DNA from: Nageia nagi
Taxonomy: Eukaryota; Pinophyta
Length of the DNA: 64,000 nucleotides
Direction: 5' to 3'
Assembly: GCA_050084985.1 (NCBI GenBank)
Contig: JBITNC010000002.1
Location: 12,400,001 to 12,464,000, forward strand
Shown here: positions 53,045 to 64,000 of the stretch, one piece after another
Position numbering within the stretch: the stretch's first letter is position 1
Layout: every line of letters begins with the position of its first letter
Translations under genes and position numbers: made by a program
Notes under the pieces: generated by a model
What the model saw: the letters and a program-made list of their open reading frames with translations, nothing else
What the model was told of the DNA's origin: nothing
The model's database searches: none

Positions 53045-55475
53045 AATATAGAGCCTCATACTCCACATTCATTGCAATCATCTAATACTCATACTTTGAA
53101 ACTTTCTCAAAGGATGAGGGCTCATTCTTGCTATAAATTTTGGTAAATAAGAATTTATTAATAGTTATACTCCTTGTTATCTTTTGTGTTGAATATTTTT
53201 GTTCCTTAGGTGATATATCCATACTAACATCCATCTAGTTAAGTGCAATAGAAGAATCATCACCTTCATCTAGGTTCGCATAAGAAATAGATTCTTCAAG
53301 AAGTTCATTAAATTTTACATCCCTAGACATAAATAATACTCTAGAAGAAGGTTGGTATAGCATGTAACCTCTATGATGATTACCATATCCTATAAAAATA
53401 CATTTTTTAAATCTCTTATCTAGGTTCTTTTTTCTCAAAAACAACAAAGGCATAAGCATCAAAGCTAAAGACCCTAAAATGTGATATGTTAGGTTTCTTT
53501 CTTATCCATGCCTCATTAGAGTTTTTTCTACAACTACTTTATTAATATATTTTTTTAAGATGTAGGTCATAGTATTTACAATTTTGCTCCATAAGAAGAT
53601 AGGAAGATCTTCCAAAATACATCTTACCATTTCTTGAATGGTCTAATTTTTTCTTTTGGATACACCATTTTGTTGAGAATTGTAAGAGATCATAAACTAT
53701 CTCTTGATTCCATCTTGGTACAAAAATAATTGAATTCATTACTATTATACTCACCCCCATTATAATATCTCAATATCTTGATTTGAATCCAGACTAGTTT
53801 TTTATGAAAGCTTTAAAATTTTTGAACCTATCAAAATTTTTACCTTTATGCTCTAGAAAATAATCAAATACCATCATGCTACAGTCATCAAGAAAGGTCA
53901 AGACATAAGATGCTTCTCCAATTGACTTAATTAAAAATGGAAAAATTAAATCTAAATGCATAAGCTTAAGAGGTTGAGTTACTCTAATTACCTTATCTTT
54001 TAAATTTGTTTTTTGATTCATTTTACCTAGAATGTACTTCTCACAAAAATTAATTGTAGGTGATATAGTAGGTAAAATTTATATAATATCATGATATTTC
54101 ATAACTTAAATGTTGTTTTGGTTTAGATGGCCTAATCAATGGTGCCAAAGAGTATCTCTAAAAATATTAGTTATAGGGTACATATTTATTGGATATCAAT
54201 CCATAATGTAAAATTCATCTTTTACTAAACTTTTAACTAAATTGGTAAGACCCTTTTTCATACACCAAGAGTGCAAGTTAAACTCAAAAGAGTAACCTTT
54301 CCTTGCAACTAGAATTAGGAAAAAAAATTCATAGTGAGTCTAAGCACATAAAGCATGTTGTTAAGAATCTTTTATTGTAACCACAAACTCCTAATATCTT
54401 AAACTTCAAGGACTAAATTATCACCTATCACAACTGCATCTTTTTTACACTTATGAAATTTTTTAAACTTAGTCTTTTTGAAATGCATGTGATTAGTTCA
54501 TCCATAATCAATAATTCAATCATTTCAAAAAGTATGAGACATAGAGTAAAAGGTAGCAATATAAGAAATTTTTTTATTCTTCTTCTTATTATTAGATTCT
54601 TTTGATTTTCCATATCCTTTTTCACCTTGATCTTTATTTTTCTTGTAGCAATTAGATTCTTTATAACTATAGATGTCATAGAAATTATAATTTTTATTAA
54701 ATTTGATTTTATTTTTTTTTAACTTATCATGATCATAACTCTTTTTATTTTTACCTTTGTTGAAGTTCTTCTTAAGAGCATGAGAACCCTTTTTTTGATT
54801 ATGGCTCTTTTTTTGAAGTAAGGCTTTATTAGACCTAGTGCCAAAAAAAGCTCCTTAGAAGTGGTGATGAACACTTTATTGTTAAATGTTTTTTATGTTT
54901 TGAGAGAAACCTTACATATTTTCTAAAGAGAACACTTTTTTTTCATCATCAAGCCTTGTTTCAATAATAGTCATAAAATGACTAAATTTAGTAGACTTTG
55001 AAAGATGATAAAAGTTAGTAACTCATCATTGATCTAGTTACAACCACACATCATAAGTGGGGTCCTAAGGTCAATAACCTTATTCATATATATTGTAACA
55101 CTTTTATTTCCTTCTTGATGTGATACTTTCATTTTTCTCTTGATGTGATTGTAGTAACTTTTGAAGAATGATGATTATTCTAAAGAATTTAGTGCTAAGG
55201 TAGATACTCTTCAGTTTATCACAAGCTTCCTTTATAAAGTTTGAAGAAGATATCATGAAGAAGATTTCATCTAAAATAATATAAAAGATAATAGAAGTTG
55301 GTAAATCATTTTTAGTATTATAAGCTTTAAGTTCTTTCTCCTCTAATGGAGCAACTTGGTTTCCACTGACAATCATCCAAAGTTTTTATGCTTAAAGTTC
55401 AACTTTCATCCTAGGTTCCCACATACCATAGTTAGAACAATTTAAGATATGCTTGGGTCAAAAAGAGTCTCCTAT
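53045..55475 (-). pseudogene. Decayed gag-pol of element 6
   Basis: From right to left: a former gag start at about 55475 (initiation codon now ATA), PKHILN and MWEPRMKVEL; gag core 55376-55104 (KAYNTKNDLPTSIIF, FFMISSSN); protease scraps near 54500; integrase at 54021-53794 (FLDDCSMMVFDYFLEHKGKN) and 53462-53235 (KCIFIGYGNHHRGYMLY, SRDVKFNELLEES); then RITRS-like and SFEKVSKYEY before the break. Each block has its counterpart in element 4. Many stops and frame changes. Confidence 0.8.
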
Positions 55476-55477
55476 TG

Positions 55478-56826
55478 CTACAAAAAATATGAAGGTGATA
55501 AATAATGTAAACATACATGTTGAATTTAAAATATTAATTATACAAATACATATTTGACCTAATTAACAAATCAAATGTTTAAATTATTAACAAGAATTAT
55601 AATCATTCATCCAACATATTTATCATCAAATATAATTATAAAGAGGGAAGAGTTGAGGTTTATTTTTATCTAAAATTAGATCTTCACCTAGATGCTTAGA
55701 AGGAGCCCAGGTTCTATCAATCATCAACTAGTCACCTTGAGAAATAATATAATCTCATAAAGAGAAGTACTAACTATTTTCCAAGGTCTTAATGTATGTT
55801 GGATTAGCTAAATTATTATCTTTATTAAATTTTTAGTTTTTCTCCTAGGTTATCAAGATAATACATGAATGGATAGATGGACAAATGGTATCACTACACA
55901 CATACTTGTTCACTTATATAGAGTTAAATCGAGACCAATAGAGGATTTAAAGGTAATTAAAAATTACAAATTTCTCACCACTTAGATTATTAGGTTAAAA
56001 GGCTCTAATTTACCTTATCTTCATCTCATGGCACTCCAAACAAGTCATGTTACATAATAAACATGTGAATGTGTTCATTTTATGGTAAATATTTTCAATT
56101 TTTATGTACTTTATAAATAAAATAAATATAAAAGATAAATAAAGTGCTTTTAAAAATAAAACTACATTCATAAGTATGAGCCAAAGAGTTTAATGGATTT
56201 TGTTACGACCCTTAATGGATCTCTTTACAAAGGTTCATTAATTTTAAGTAACAATAAATGAGCTTAAAAGTTTAATGGATTTTATTACAACCACTAATGG
56301 ATCTCTACACAAACATTCATTATCAAAAAATGAGAAATTCTCCCCCTTATTATTTAAAAATTGAACTTAAAAGTAATTTCTAATAAAAAATTCATAGGCA
56401 ACAAAAAAATGTTTAAGAGAACTTTTATCCATCCACATGGATAAAATTTTAAACCAAGCATTAAATTATTTTATCCACATAGCAATAATCATGTATTAGG
56501 ACAAAATATTAAACTATGCATTTAAAAAAAATTATCCATCCACATTTGTGCAAAATAGCAATAATCATGTATTTAAGATAAAACATTTAATCCATGCATT
56601 TATAATATATCTCAAGTAAATAATTTATTTATTTGTTTTTTTAAAGTGTAATTAATAAAGTCCTTTATTATAATTTTTACTTAGGCAAAATTATAATTTA
56701 GCAAATAAAGAAATATTAACCTTAAAAAATTACCTATAATGAAAAAATTAACCAAAAATACTTTACGCTATAAATGGCAATTAATGTGACCTTTAGCTCA
56801 TACTATTATTATTATTTTAAATGAAC

Positions 56827-56870
<44 letters not shown>

Positions 56871-57580
56871 CTCTCTAAAAAAATACATGGATGTAATTTT
56901 TATTTTTTAAAAATGCATGCATGGAATATAAAGCTCTATAAAAATGCATTCATACATATTTTTATTTTTAAAAAACTACATGCACATGATATAAGGCTCT
57001 TTAAAAAATGTATGCATCTAATTTTTATTTTTAAAAAATACATGCATATATTATAAAGCTCTATAAAAAATGCATATAATTTATTTTTGAAAAAATGAAT
57101 GCATGTAATTTGCATGCAATTTTATTTTTACAAACATATTAGTATTTTAAAAAAATTGCAATAATAGAATTATAGTAAAAAGAATGCAATACTTTTAACC
57201 ATATCTACACTAAATAAAAACTTGCAAATTTAAGCTATAATAACATATTATTGCTATATTTAAGTAAATTTACTCAAATTTGCAATTAACATATTATTGC
57301 TATATTTAGGCAAATTTACTCAAAATTTGCAATTAACATATTATTGCTACATATTAAGCAATTTTACTAAAATAAATTGCAACTAACAAATTATTGTTAG
57401 TAAAAAATAATTCATAGCAATAGCATAGAAATTGAACTAACATGTTAGTCTTACAAAATAACAATGATATATTATTTACTTTGAAAACATTTTGCTAAAA
57501 AGATTATATAATCAAAGAATCAAAATGGTTAGTAATATAAGCAAAATTTAACAAAAAACATGGTAGTAGGAAGATTATAC
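55478..57580 (-). other. Long leader of element 6, possible 5'UTR intron
   Basis: Minus-strand borders are GAAG/GTATAATC at 57580 and TTTTTTGTAG at 55478, like element 4. The gag-proximal ~750 bases share long phrases with element 4: GTGTGTAGTGATACCA, TTGATAACCTAGGAG, TTGGAAAATAGTTAGTACTT and ACCTGGGCTCC. The rest is AT-rich, with TTAATGGATTTTGTTACGAC-like repeats near 56200-56310 and ATGCATTTTTATTTTT repeats at 56880-57120. Confidence 0.5.
56831..56869. repeat. (TA)n microsatellite
   Basis: About 19 TA dinucleotides inside the leader of element 6. Confidence 0.9.
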
Positions 57581-57666
57581 CTTCAAAACTTTTTTACTTC
57601 AACAAAGTAGATAGAGAAAGAAGAGGAATGGACCTGCAAGGATGTTGAAGAGAAACCTTCAAGAAT

Positions 57667-57679
57667 GGCTCTGATACCA
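57667..57679 (-). promoter_or_regulatory. Primer-binding site of element 6
   Basis: The minus strand reads TGGTATCAGAGCC next to the LTR. Confidence 0.9.
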
Positions 57680-57681
57680 CT

Positions 57682-58162
57682 TGATGAAATTAACATTTTT
57701 TGAATTAATCTCTAGTTTACAAAGATGTCAAGAAGGTCCTTACAACATCAACACAATAGTACAATAACACAATCCAATCTCATAAATAAGATAATATATA
57801 AAATGATTCCTCCTTCCTTGAGAGTACATCCACCAATTAAAATCTTCTTATTTTTAAGGACCTCTCTTATAGGTTCTCTCCTCTGTCTTCAAACCCTAAA
57901 CTTAAAGCAAAGCTTGCTTTACAACTGTATGTATAATGAGAGGAGGGCTACCTCTTTATTTATAAGATGAAACCCACCCTTTAACCTCCCTTTAGCCTAA
58001 GGGTAAGGTCAAATATATTACTATATTTAATACCCTATCTATATTTAATCTCTTTTCTATTTTATTCTCTTAATGCTTTAAGGTATAAAAATATACTTTA
58101 AGCATTAAGTGAATTTATATTAAAGAGAAATATTACACAATATTATATTACAAATTCTAATA
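57682..58162 (-). repeat. 5' LTR of element 6
   Basis: Starts TGATGAAATTAACA and ends CTAATA on the plus strand. The last stretch (ATTACAAATTCTAATA) and the segment around AGGGTAAGG match the element 4 LTR in reverse; GAGGAGGGCTACCTC with TTTATTTATAAG corresponds to its TATA region. Confidence 0.8.
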
Positions 58163-59640
58163 ATATCACATCAACTTATTGGGATTGATCTAGTTATGTA
58201 TATATCTAAAGGAAAATGACTATATTACATTTAGTCCTATTGGACTATTATATATGTTAATTATCATACCTTTCTATTGGCTATATATTAAGATATATTG
58301 CATGTAGTCTTATTGATAATCAAAATATCTTACAATATTATATTTATAGGTTCATAGATATATGATTTAGATTTTATTACATTCAATCTTTTTGAACATT
58401 TAGTATTTACCATTATTAATTTGTATTGGATACTTATTAAGACATCACATCTAGTTCGATCAAACTATTAGAAATTATCCCTTGTATATATTGTACATTA
58501 TTATCTCTACTTATGTTATTGTTTTATCTTTGAGTTAATTACAATATTACATTTAGTACTATTTGATTGATGAATATTGTCCACTAGGTGGTAGTATCAA
58601 ACAAATTTCCCTTTATTTTTCTTATTTATTTTCTTATATTTGATTATGTGGATTATCCTTTTGGTGTTCTCATTTCTTGCAAAATATGAGAAGATTTTCA
58701 AACAAAATTTATATAATTTTTCTCCATTGGACCCTACTCAATAATTGTAGGTCTCACTAGGAATGCAAATTTTTTTCCTTAGTGCATCTATCGTGAGGAG
58801 GTACCTTAAGCGATTGACTATGTGGACCATTGAGTGGATGAAAGAAAACCATAGAGGCTATCTTCAATCATATTATATTACCCATTCCTTAAGCATGGTC
58901 TTGATGATAAGGATTAGGACACCCATGAGGAAACCAATGGATTACTTTCTTTATGTAGTCATAATTAGGGCTATGATATTTGGTATCAATTTTTATACTA
59001 ACTTTAGTGGCTAAAATTTAGTCCTACAATATATCTTTACTACCAAAATACACATTTACTTCTTAAATTATTTATTAATATCTTGGCATTATCTTAGTTT
59101 ATCTTAACCTTTTATTTTATTTTATTTCTTTCTCCTTGGTATATACTCCATATGTTAAGATACACATCTTGAGATGACTCTTAACACATATGATGATAGT
59201 TGGATACACACACACCAACTTATTTTAACAAAAATAATACTTTCCTTATTTAATCATCCTTTTATTAAATTTGAGCTCTCAAATTTTGTGATTGCCTTGC
59301 ATATTTTTATATTTTTCTTTTTATTTAGAATCTAATGGATACAAACTTGCTGATATTAATTAGTGTTTGGATTTAGAAATATTAATTATTAAAAAGAACT
59401 CATTCTAAATATTTCTCCACACAAATGTGAAATATATTCAAGTCTTATAAATTATTATTCCCTCTTTTTAGCCAAAGGTTATTTAAATTGCCTACGCCTA
59501 TGTGAATGTTTCCTTTTTTATAGACTTATTTATTATTTTGAATGTGCGGGGCAATGGACACCTGCCATATGTTGGATATCCATGTGCTTGTGAGGGGGGA
59601 TATTTGATCCTCAGGCCTCTCATTATCCACTTGATATATT
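58163..59640. other. AT-rich spacer, no gene recognised
   Basis: An 83-codon open frame at 58763-59014 (MQIFFLSASIVRRYL...) resembles nothing I know and has no supporting signals. Confidence 0.35.
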
Positions 59641-60460
59641 TCAACTACCCCTCTCTCAAACTCCCCTACCCATGCTCGATATAGCCTTCTTATTCATTTC
59701 ATTATATTTCTATCTCAATGGTATTAACTTCAAATTTCTAAAAAACCTCAATCAAAATAATCATTTTGATCAAATTTTTTCTCAATATTGAACTTTATTT
59801 GTATAGTTTAATAGCTTCCATGACATAATTAGAAAAATACTACCCTTATTTGAATAGAAAAAAGTTAAACCTTCTCTTTGTAATAAAATATTTTCTAGTA
59901 AAGAAAATAATAACTAATAAACTTAGGATTTGAATTTTTTGTCTTTGTCTTTATCATTTTGTGATATTACTTTAGAAAATTTTAAATAAATATCATTCTT
60001 TGTTTCTTTTCTAGGTTGTTCTTCTTATAATCAAAGACAAGTATAAGAATTTCCTCTTCAAATACTTATTTTGGTAGCATGATGGATGAATTCTCTATAT
60101 CAAGTAATACAAATAATAAAAATATATTTAATTGTAGATCATTAATACTAAGAATGCATCACCATAATAAAAAAATAAAAACATGAACAGATAACAATAA
60201 TAATACAAATATATATGAAAAATAATAAAAATAATGTAAAATATAAAAAAGTATATAAATTAAAACAAAAACAATCATCCCATTCATTATATTTCTTTTT
60301 TCTTTAGTAAAATTATAAACTTTCTATGCTATTTGTGTAAATAAATATCATACATTATTTAAGAGAAATAAAAGAGCACATCCTATGTAGTCCTTTCCAT
60401 GCATTGGACCGGTCTGTTTCTCTGTTTAGAATCTAATGATTCTACCACAACAAAGTAGAC
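59640..60460. repeat. Duplicated segment, copy matching 52440-53040
   Basis: See 52440-53040. Here the similarity runs on without interruption into the 60600-62770 block, so this is the most complete copy. Confidence 0.65.
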
Positions 60461-60499
60461 CCTCGTTAGTGGATATTACTTTTTCTTTGTAACCTTCAT

Positions 60500-60540
60500 A
60501 TATTATAATATAAATCCTCTTTCTCTCTGCTTTCATAATG
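60500..60540 (+). promoter_or_regulatory. Possible TATA box before 60539
   Basis: ATATTATAATATAAATCC near 60503-60520 precedes an ATG at 60538 that opens about 36 codons (MDAFIYPLFLVLYNW...). Weak; could be chance. Confidence 0.2.
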
Positions 60541-60599
60541 GATGCATTCATCTACCCATTATTCCTGGTCTTATACAACTGGAGCACAATTCTTTTGGA

Positions 60600-62770
60600 A
60601 GGAAAAATCTCCATGCTTATGATGATTAATTGCTGCAAGTATTACAGTCAAAACTACGGTCGCTGATGGAAGTTTATGATTGAATAATCCATAAATTACT
60701 CTACGGTCATCACCGACAAACCAGTCACAATTGAGCACTCTTGGCACCAATGATGAATAATGCCACCTTTTCAACGATCCTTCTACCAATAAGCTCATCA
60801 CCAAGTTTGATAAAACGCAGGGTTTAGAAGATAATGCTATAGGTGGGATATATGGGCATAAGTATATTTAAAAATCAGACATGGACGCATGATATAGTCT
60901 CTTCGAATCAATAGTTCTGGAAGTACAGTTTAGTCATGGTACTAGTAAATGAAACGATAGAAATACTGTTCTAAGTTTGAAATTTTGAAGGAAATAATTA
61001 AAATGTAAAAGATAGAGCATGCGTGGGCTGCTTAATAGACGTGTGATGTATATGATACTCGACATGTACTAAATATGATGATTCAAATAGTATATGGTGT
61101 TTACTTTGGTGCTTGCAGTCGATTTCAGGTTGGTCTCTACTTGAAGACCTTTTCAAATGGTCAATGGACTATGTTGGAAATGGTAATACCTTGTAAGGTT
61201 AATGTTCAGGAGGGAATTTGATGATTGTGTAATGTGAAAATTGATAAGTAAATTCGTTTACGGAGGAGGGGAGTGGTAAAGTGGATGATTCTGTAATTGA
61301 GATTCAAGTTTTAAATTTATCATTCTTTCACTTTATTATTTATTATATTTTATTCATGTAAGTTTAATAAATAGATAAAAAGAGAAATATATATAAATAA
61401 ATTTATAAAAATTACAATAATTTACAACTTGATTTTTAAAATTATATATATATTTTTGTTATAATTTAAAATTTAATATAGATTATAGATAAAAAATTAT
61501 TTTAAAGAATATATCATAATCAATGATAGTAATATCATATTAAATCAAGAATGAAATTAAAGAAAAAGATAAAATTGAAGATAAATATTTAATCAACTAT
61601 AAGAGGTATGATACCTTTCAAGGTGAGGGAGAAGAAAGGAGGATTCCTTTTGAGAGTCTAAAAGGGAGTAAAATGTGCATATTAATTTTTTTTTTAATTA
61701 TGAATAGTGGTGTTTAAAAGAACTTTTACCTATTTCATCTTGAAATTGGAAATATCAATAATGTTTATTTCCCATTACAAGGTATTTTTCTTAATTATTA
61801 CAAGATATTTTGAGGTAGGCATTTAAAATATATAGCCTTCTTCAATTTTATTATTTTTTTTAACAATTAATATTATTGATTCATAGAATTTAGTGTTAAA
61901 AATTGAAAATCATATCTTATGATGGGGATTTGATTTGAAATAAAATGAATTAATAATAAAAATCATGAAGTCCTTTATGGAAATCATGGTAGAAAATATG
62001 ATGTGTAAAGTCGAAATGAGGGTAATATGATTAAATCATGGTAAATGTTGACTTTACCCTTTGCAATATATAAATATATTAGTTGTGCTAGGTTTCTATG
62101 TGTAAAATAATGTATTACCTAAATCCCTAGATATGAAGATAAAATTGATGCTGGGAGGAAAAATAGATCACCATAGATATTTATGCATTGAATTAGTTTT
62201 ACAAGAGTAGGAGAGCTATAGAAAGTTAAAATAAAATACAATGCTAGGAAAAGAACTCATGACTTAAAAAAATATTATTACATCTTTATATGCCTCTAAA
62301 TAAATAAGTGATGTGAAACCTAGATAATTGACCTTCTAAATAGATAATACTCATCTTGGAAGTTGTTATCATACAAGGAAATTGTTTGAAAAAATTCAAT
62401 AATGAAAATAAGTATATCATTTATTTAAAATTATATTCAAAACTTATATTTCAAAAATGTATTTTTGAATTCTAATTTAAGTACAATTATTAACTTCCCT
62501 TTCATTAATAGAAATGCAACTCTATAGAAGATTAATAAATATACAAAATTATACATTAGTGGGATTTAAGTTATCATTATTATTATGAAGTTCTAACATA
62601 TGAATTTTCATGTTCAAATTCACTTGTTTGCATATTTCTCAATGTAATTTTACTTGAAATATTTTAATTATGAAAAAAAACCATTCCCTCTTTACAATAA
62701 TAAATATGTTAAGAAATTGGTAATGAAGACTTTGAATGGTAAATTTTTTAATAAAATACATTTGAAATGA
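60600..62770. repeat. Old duplicated segment, copy 2 (partner 8850-10440)
   Basis: Same order and orientation as 8850-10440. This copy is longer mainly because of an extra AT-rich stretch at about 61210-61790. A 77-codon minus-strand frame at 60571-60804 is not conserved in the partner. Confidence 0.7.
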
Positions 62771-62899
62771 TTAAAATAATTTTTATGTTTAGAATAATAT
62801 TTTAAATGCTTTTTCTATGTTGTATTTTCCAACCACAATATCTCCTTATTCCAAGATGGGACAAATTATGTTAAAACCATTTCAACCTCAAAAACTTTA

Positions 62900-63370
62900 T
62901 TGAGAAGATACTCTTCCAAGCTCAAGCATACCTTTCTATTGCACCATCAATGTTCAAATTCATTTTTGAAGAGGAACAACCTACCATTTAACACCTTTCT
63001 TACAAATTTTACATTCCTTATTCAAATGGAATTTCTTATTTTTAAGCTTATAAAAAATATACAAGGGTTCCATTTACCAATATTCCATACAAAATTTATG
63101 TCATATAGGTCCATCCACTTGATCTAGGTTTCCATAAAAACCAAACTTCTCTAAAGTGGCCAATAGAAAATACTGTCTTACCCTATTAAATACTTGTTCA
63201 TATCCAAGAATCATATCATTGTCTCTTTTTTCTATAGATAAATTAATTACTTGATGCGTAATTACTATTCTACCTAAATTTCACATATCCTCCTTTGACA
63301 ATCTTTTTCTTAAAAAGCTTAATCAATGTTAGATCTTCTAACAATGAAAACCCAACTTTAATATATTAAC
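62900..63370 (-). pseudogene. LINE reverse transcriptase fragment
   Basis: The minus strand encodes VITHQVINLSIEKRDNDMIL (near 63260), then GYEQVFNRV and YFLLATLEKFGF (near 63160), and in another frame IKWMDLYDINFVWNIGKWNP. These match the plant LINE RT block DxEKAFDRVxWxFLxxTLExFGFxxxWIxWI. Heavily broken; no other LINE domains were found. Confidence 0.55.
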
Positions 63371-63499
63371 AACCACATGTTAAAGTGATGAAAATTTATC
63401 TCTCATTGTCAAAATTATTATTGGAATAAATAAGTGACATTATTTATTCAATTCTTGTATTAATAATACCATGTCTTACATTTTGTTAAGATAAATTAA

Positions 63500-63655
63500 T
63501 AATATTTATGTCTCTTGTTGCTATAGATAAATTAATTGTTTCATGGGTAATTACCATTCTTCCTAAACTTTTTACATCATCCTTTTACAACCTTGTAAAA
63601 AAAAGCTTAAATCAATATTAGGTCTTTTGAGAATTAAAGTTCAAGTTTAATAGTG
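63500..63655 (-). repeat. Direct repeat of 63210-63366
   Basis: ATGTCTCTTGTTGCTATAGATAAATTAATT...AAAAGCTTAAATCAATATTAGG repeats the part of the LINE fragment at 63210-63366 with about 80% similarity, about 290 bases away. Confidence 0.65.
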
Positions 63656-64000
63656 CTTTGTGAATTTATGATGATAATAAATTATATTTGTTATATACTA
63701 TTAATATTTTAAATTTTTTGTATATTAATAAACTGCTTTACATAGCAAAGCACACACAAACCTTTAAAATTATTATAATATTTAGTTTCTTACACAAAAA
63801 TGTACTAATAATATTTTACAATAATGAAATGATTTATATTTTCTAATATTACCTTACATATCTTAGGTTTTCCTTACATAATAATGTCTTGATAATAATT
63901 TATAATAATAAAATACTTTACATGTGAAATAGCAATCATGCTTTACATTGTTGATTAATCAAGGTAAGAAAATGCTCTAATGTTATTCTTTAATCAATAT
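63656..64000. other. AT-rich end of window, nothing recognised
   Basis: No gene, repeat or transposon end is visible. Confidence 0.4.

Larger units (their letters stand above)
53040..58162 (-). mobile_element. Minus-strand copia relic of element 4 family (element 6)
   Basis: 5' LTR (57682-58162), PBS, a ~2.1-kb leader, gag, protease, integrase and the start of RT on the minus strand; RNase H and 3' LTR are missing. The LTR, leader, gag and pol all align with element 4. The break at about 53040 is within the first RT segment, where the unrelated duplicated sequence takes over, so the 3' part was deleted. Confidence 0.85.

Overview
The window looks like gene-poor nuclear DNA of a land plant with a large, repeat-rich genome. 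It is AT-rich, primer-binding sites match plant initiator-Met tRNA, most of the sequence is Ty1/copia, LINE and CACTA remains, and three decayed pentatricopeptide (PPR) fragments are scattered through it. A gymnosperm-type genome would fit, but that is inference. I found no intact host protein-coding gene.

Layout. 1-930: degenerate short repeats. 932-6207: complete minus-strand Ty1/copia element with two 635-bp LTRs and a CACAT target-site duplication; its gag-pol is broken. 6.2-8.4 kb: two PPR remnants and a ~130-bp tandem array. 8.8-10.4 kb: old duplicated segment whose partner lies at 60.6-62.8 kb. 11.4-13.1 kb: the most interesting non-transposon stretch. A CCAAT/TATA promoter-like region precedes a foldback with a perfect 19-bp stem whose 5' arm resembles the miR156/miR529 family; a diverged second foldback lies 1.07 kb downstream, and between them is a short ORF with a hydrophobic N-terminus. 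13.2-16.1 kb: plus-strand copia relic with an internal duplication. 16.9-20.4 kb: minus-strand LINE relic (ORF1, endonuclease, RT). 22.9-32.2 kb: two copies of one segment, each holding an internally deleted copia element, separated by a decayed CACTA (En/Spm) transposon. 32.2-32.7 kb: third PPR relic.

33.4-50.2 kb is a nested structure. The outer plus-strand copia element (506-bp LTRs, TSD CCCTT) has a near-complete but broken gag-pol and an unusually long leader between PBS and gag. Inside that leader sits a second element (36799-44730; 2.4-kb LTRs, TSD GGTAG) with an intact 607-codon gag but nearly all of pol deleted: a non-autonomous 'gag-only' LTR element. A relic of the outer family at 53.0-58.2 kb (minus strand) keeps the same long leader and the same splice-like borders, which argues for a conserved leader domain, perhaps a 5'UTR intron. 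The outer element also carries five 24-nt hairpins in its 3' untranslated region whose pairing is kept by compensatory and wobble changes.

50.2-64 kb: a gypsy-type gag scrap, further copies of the duplicated segment, the copia relic and a LINE RT fragment. Most open frames of 60-110 codons in the window are chance frames in repeats or shadows of broken transposon genes.
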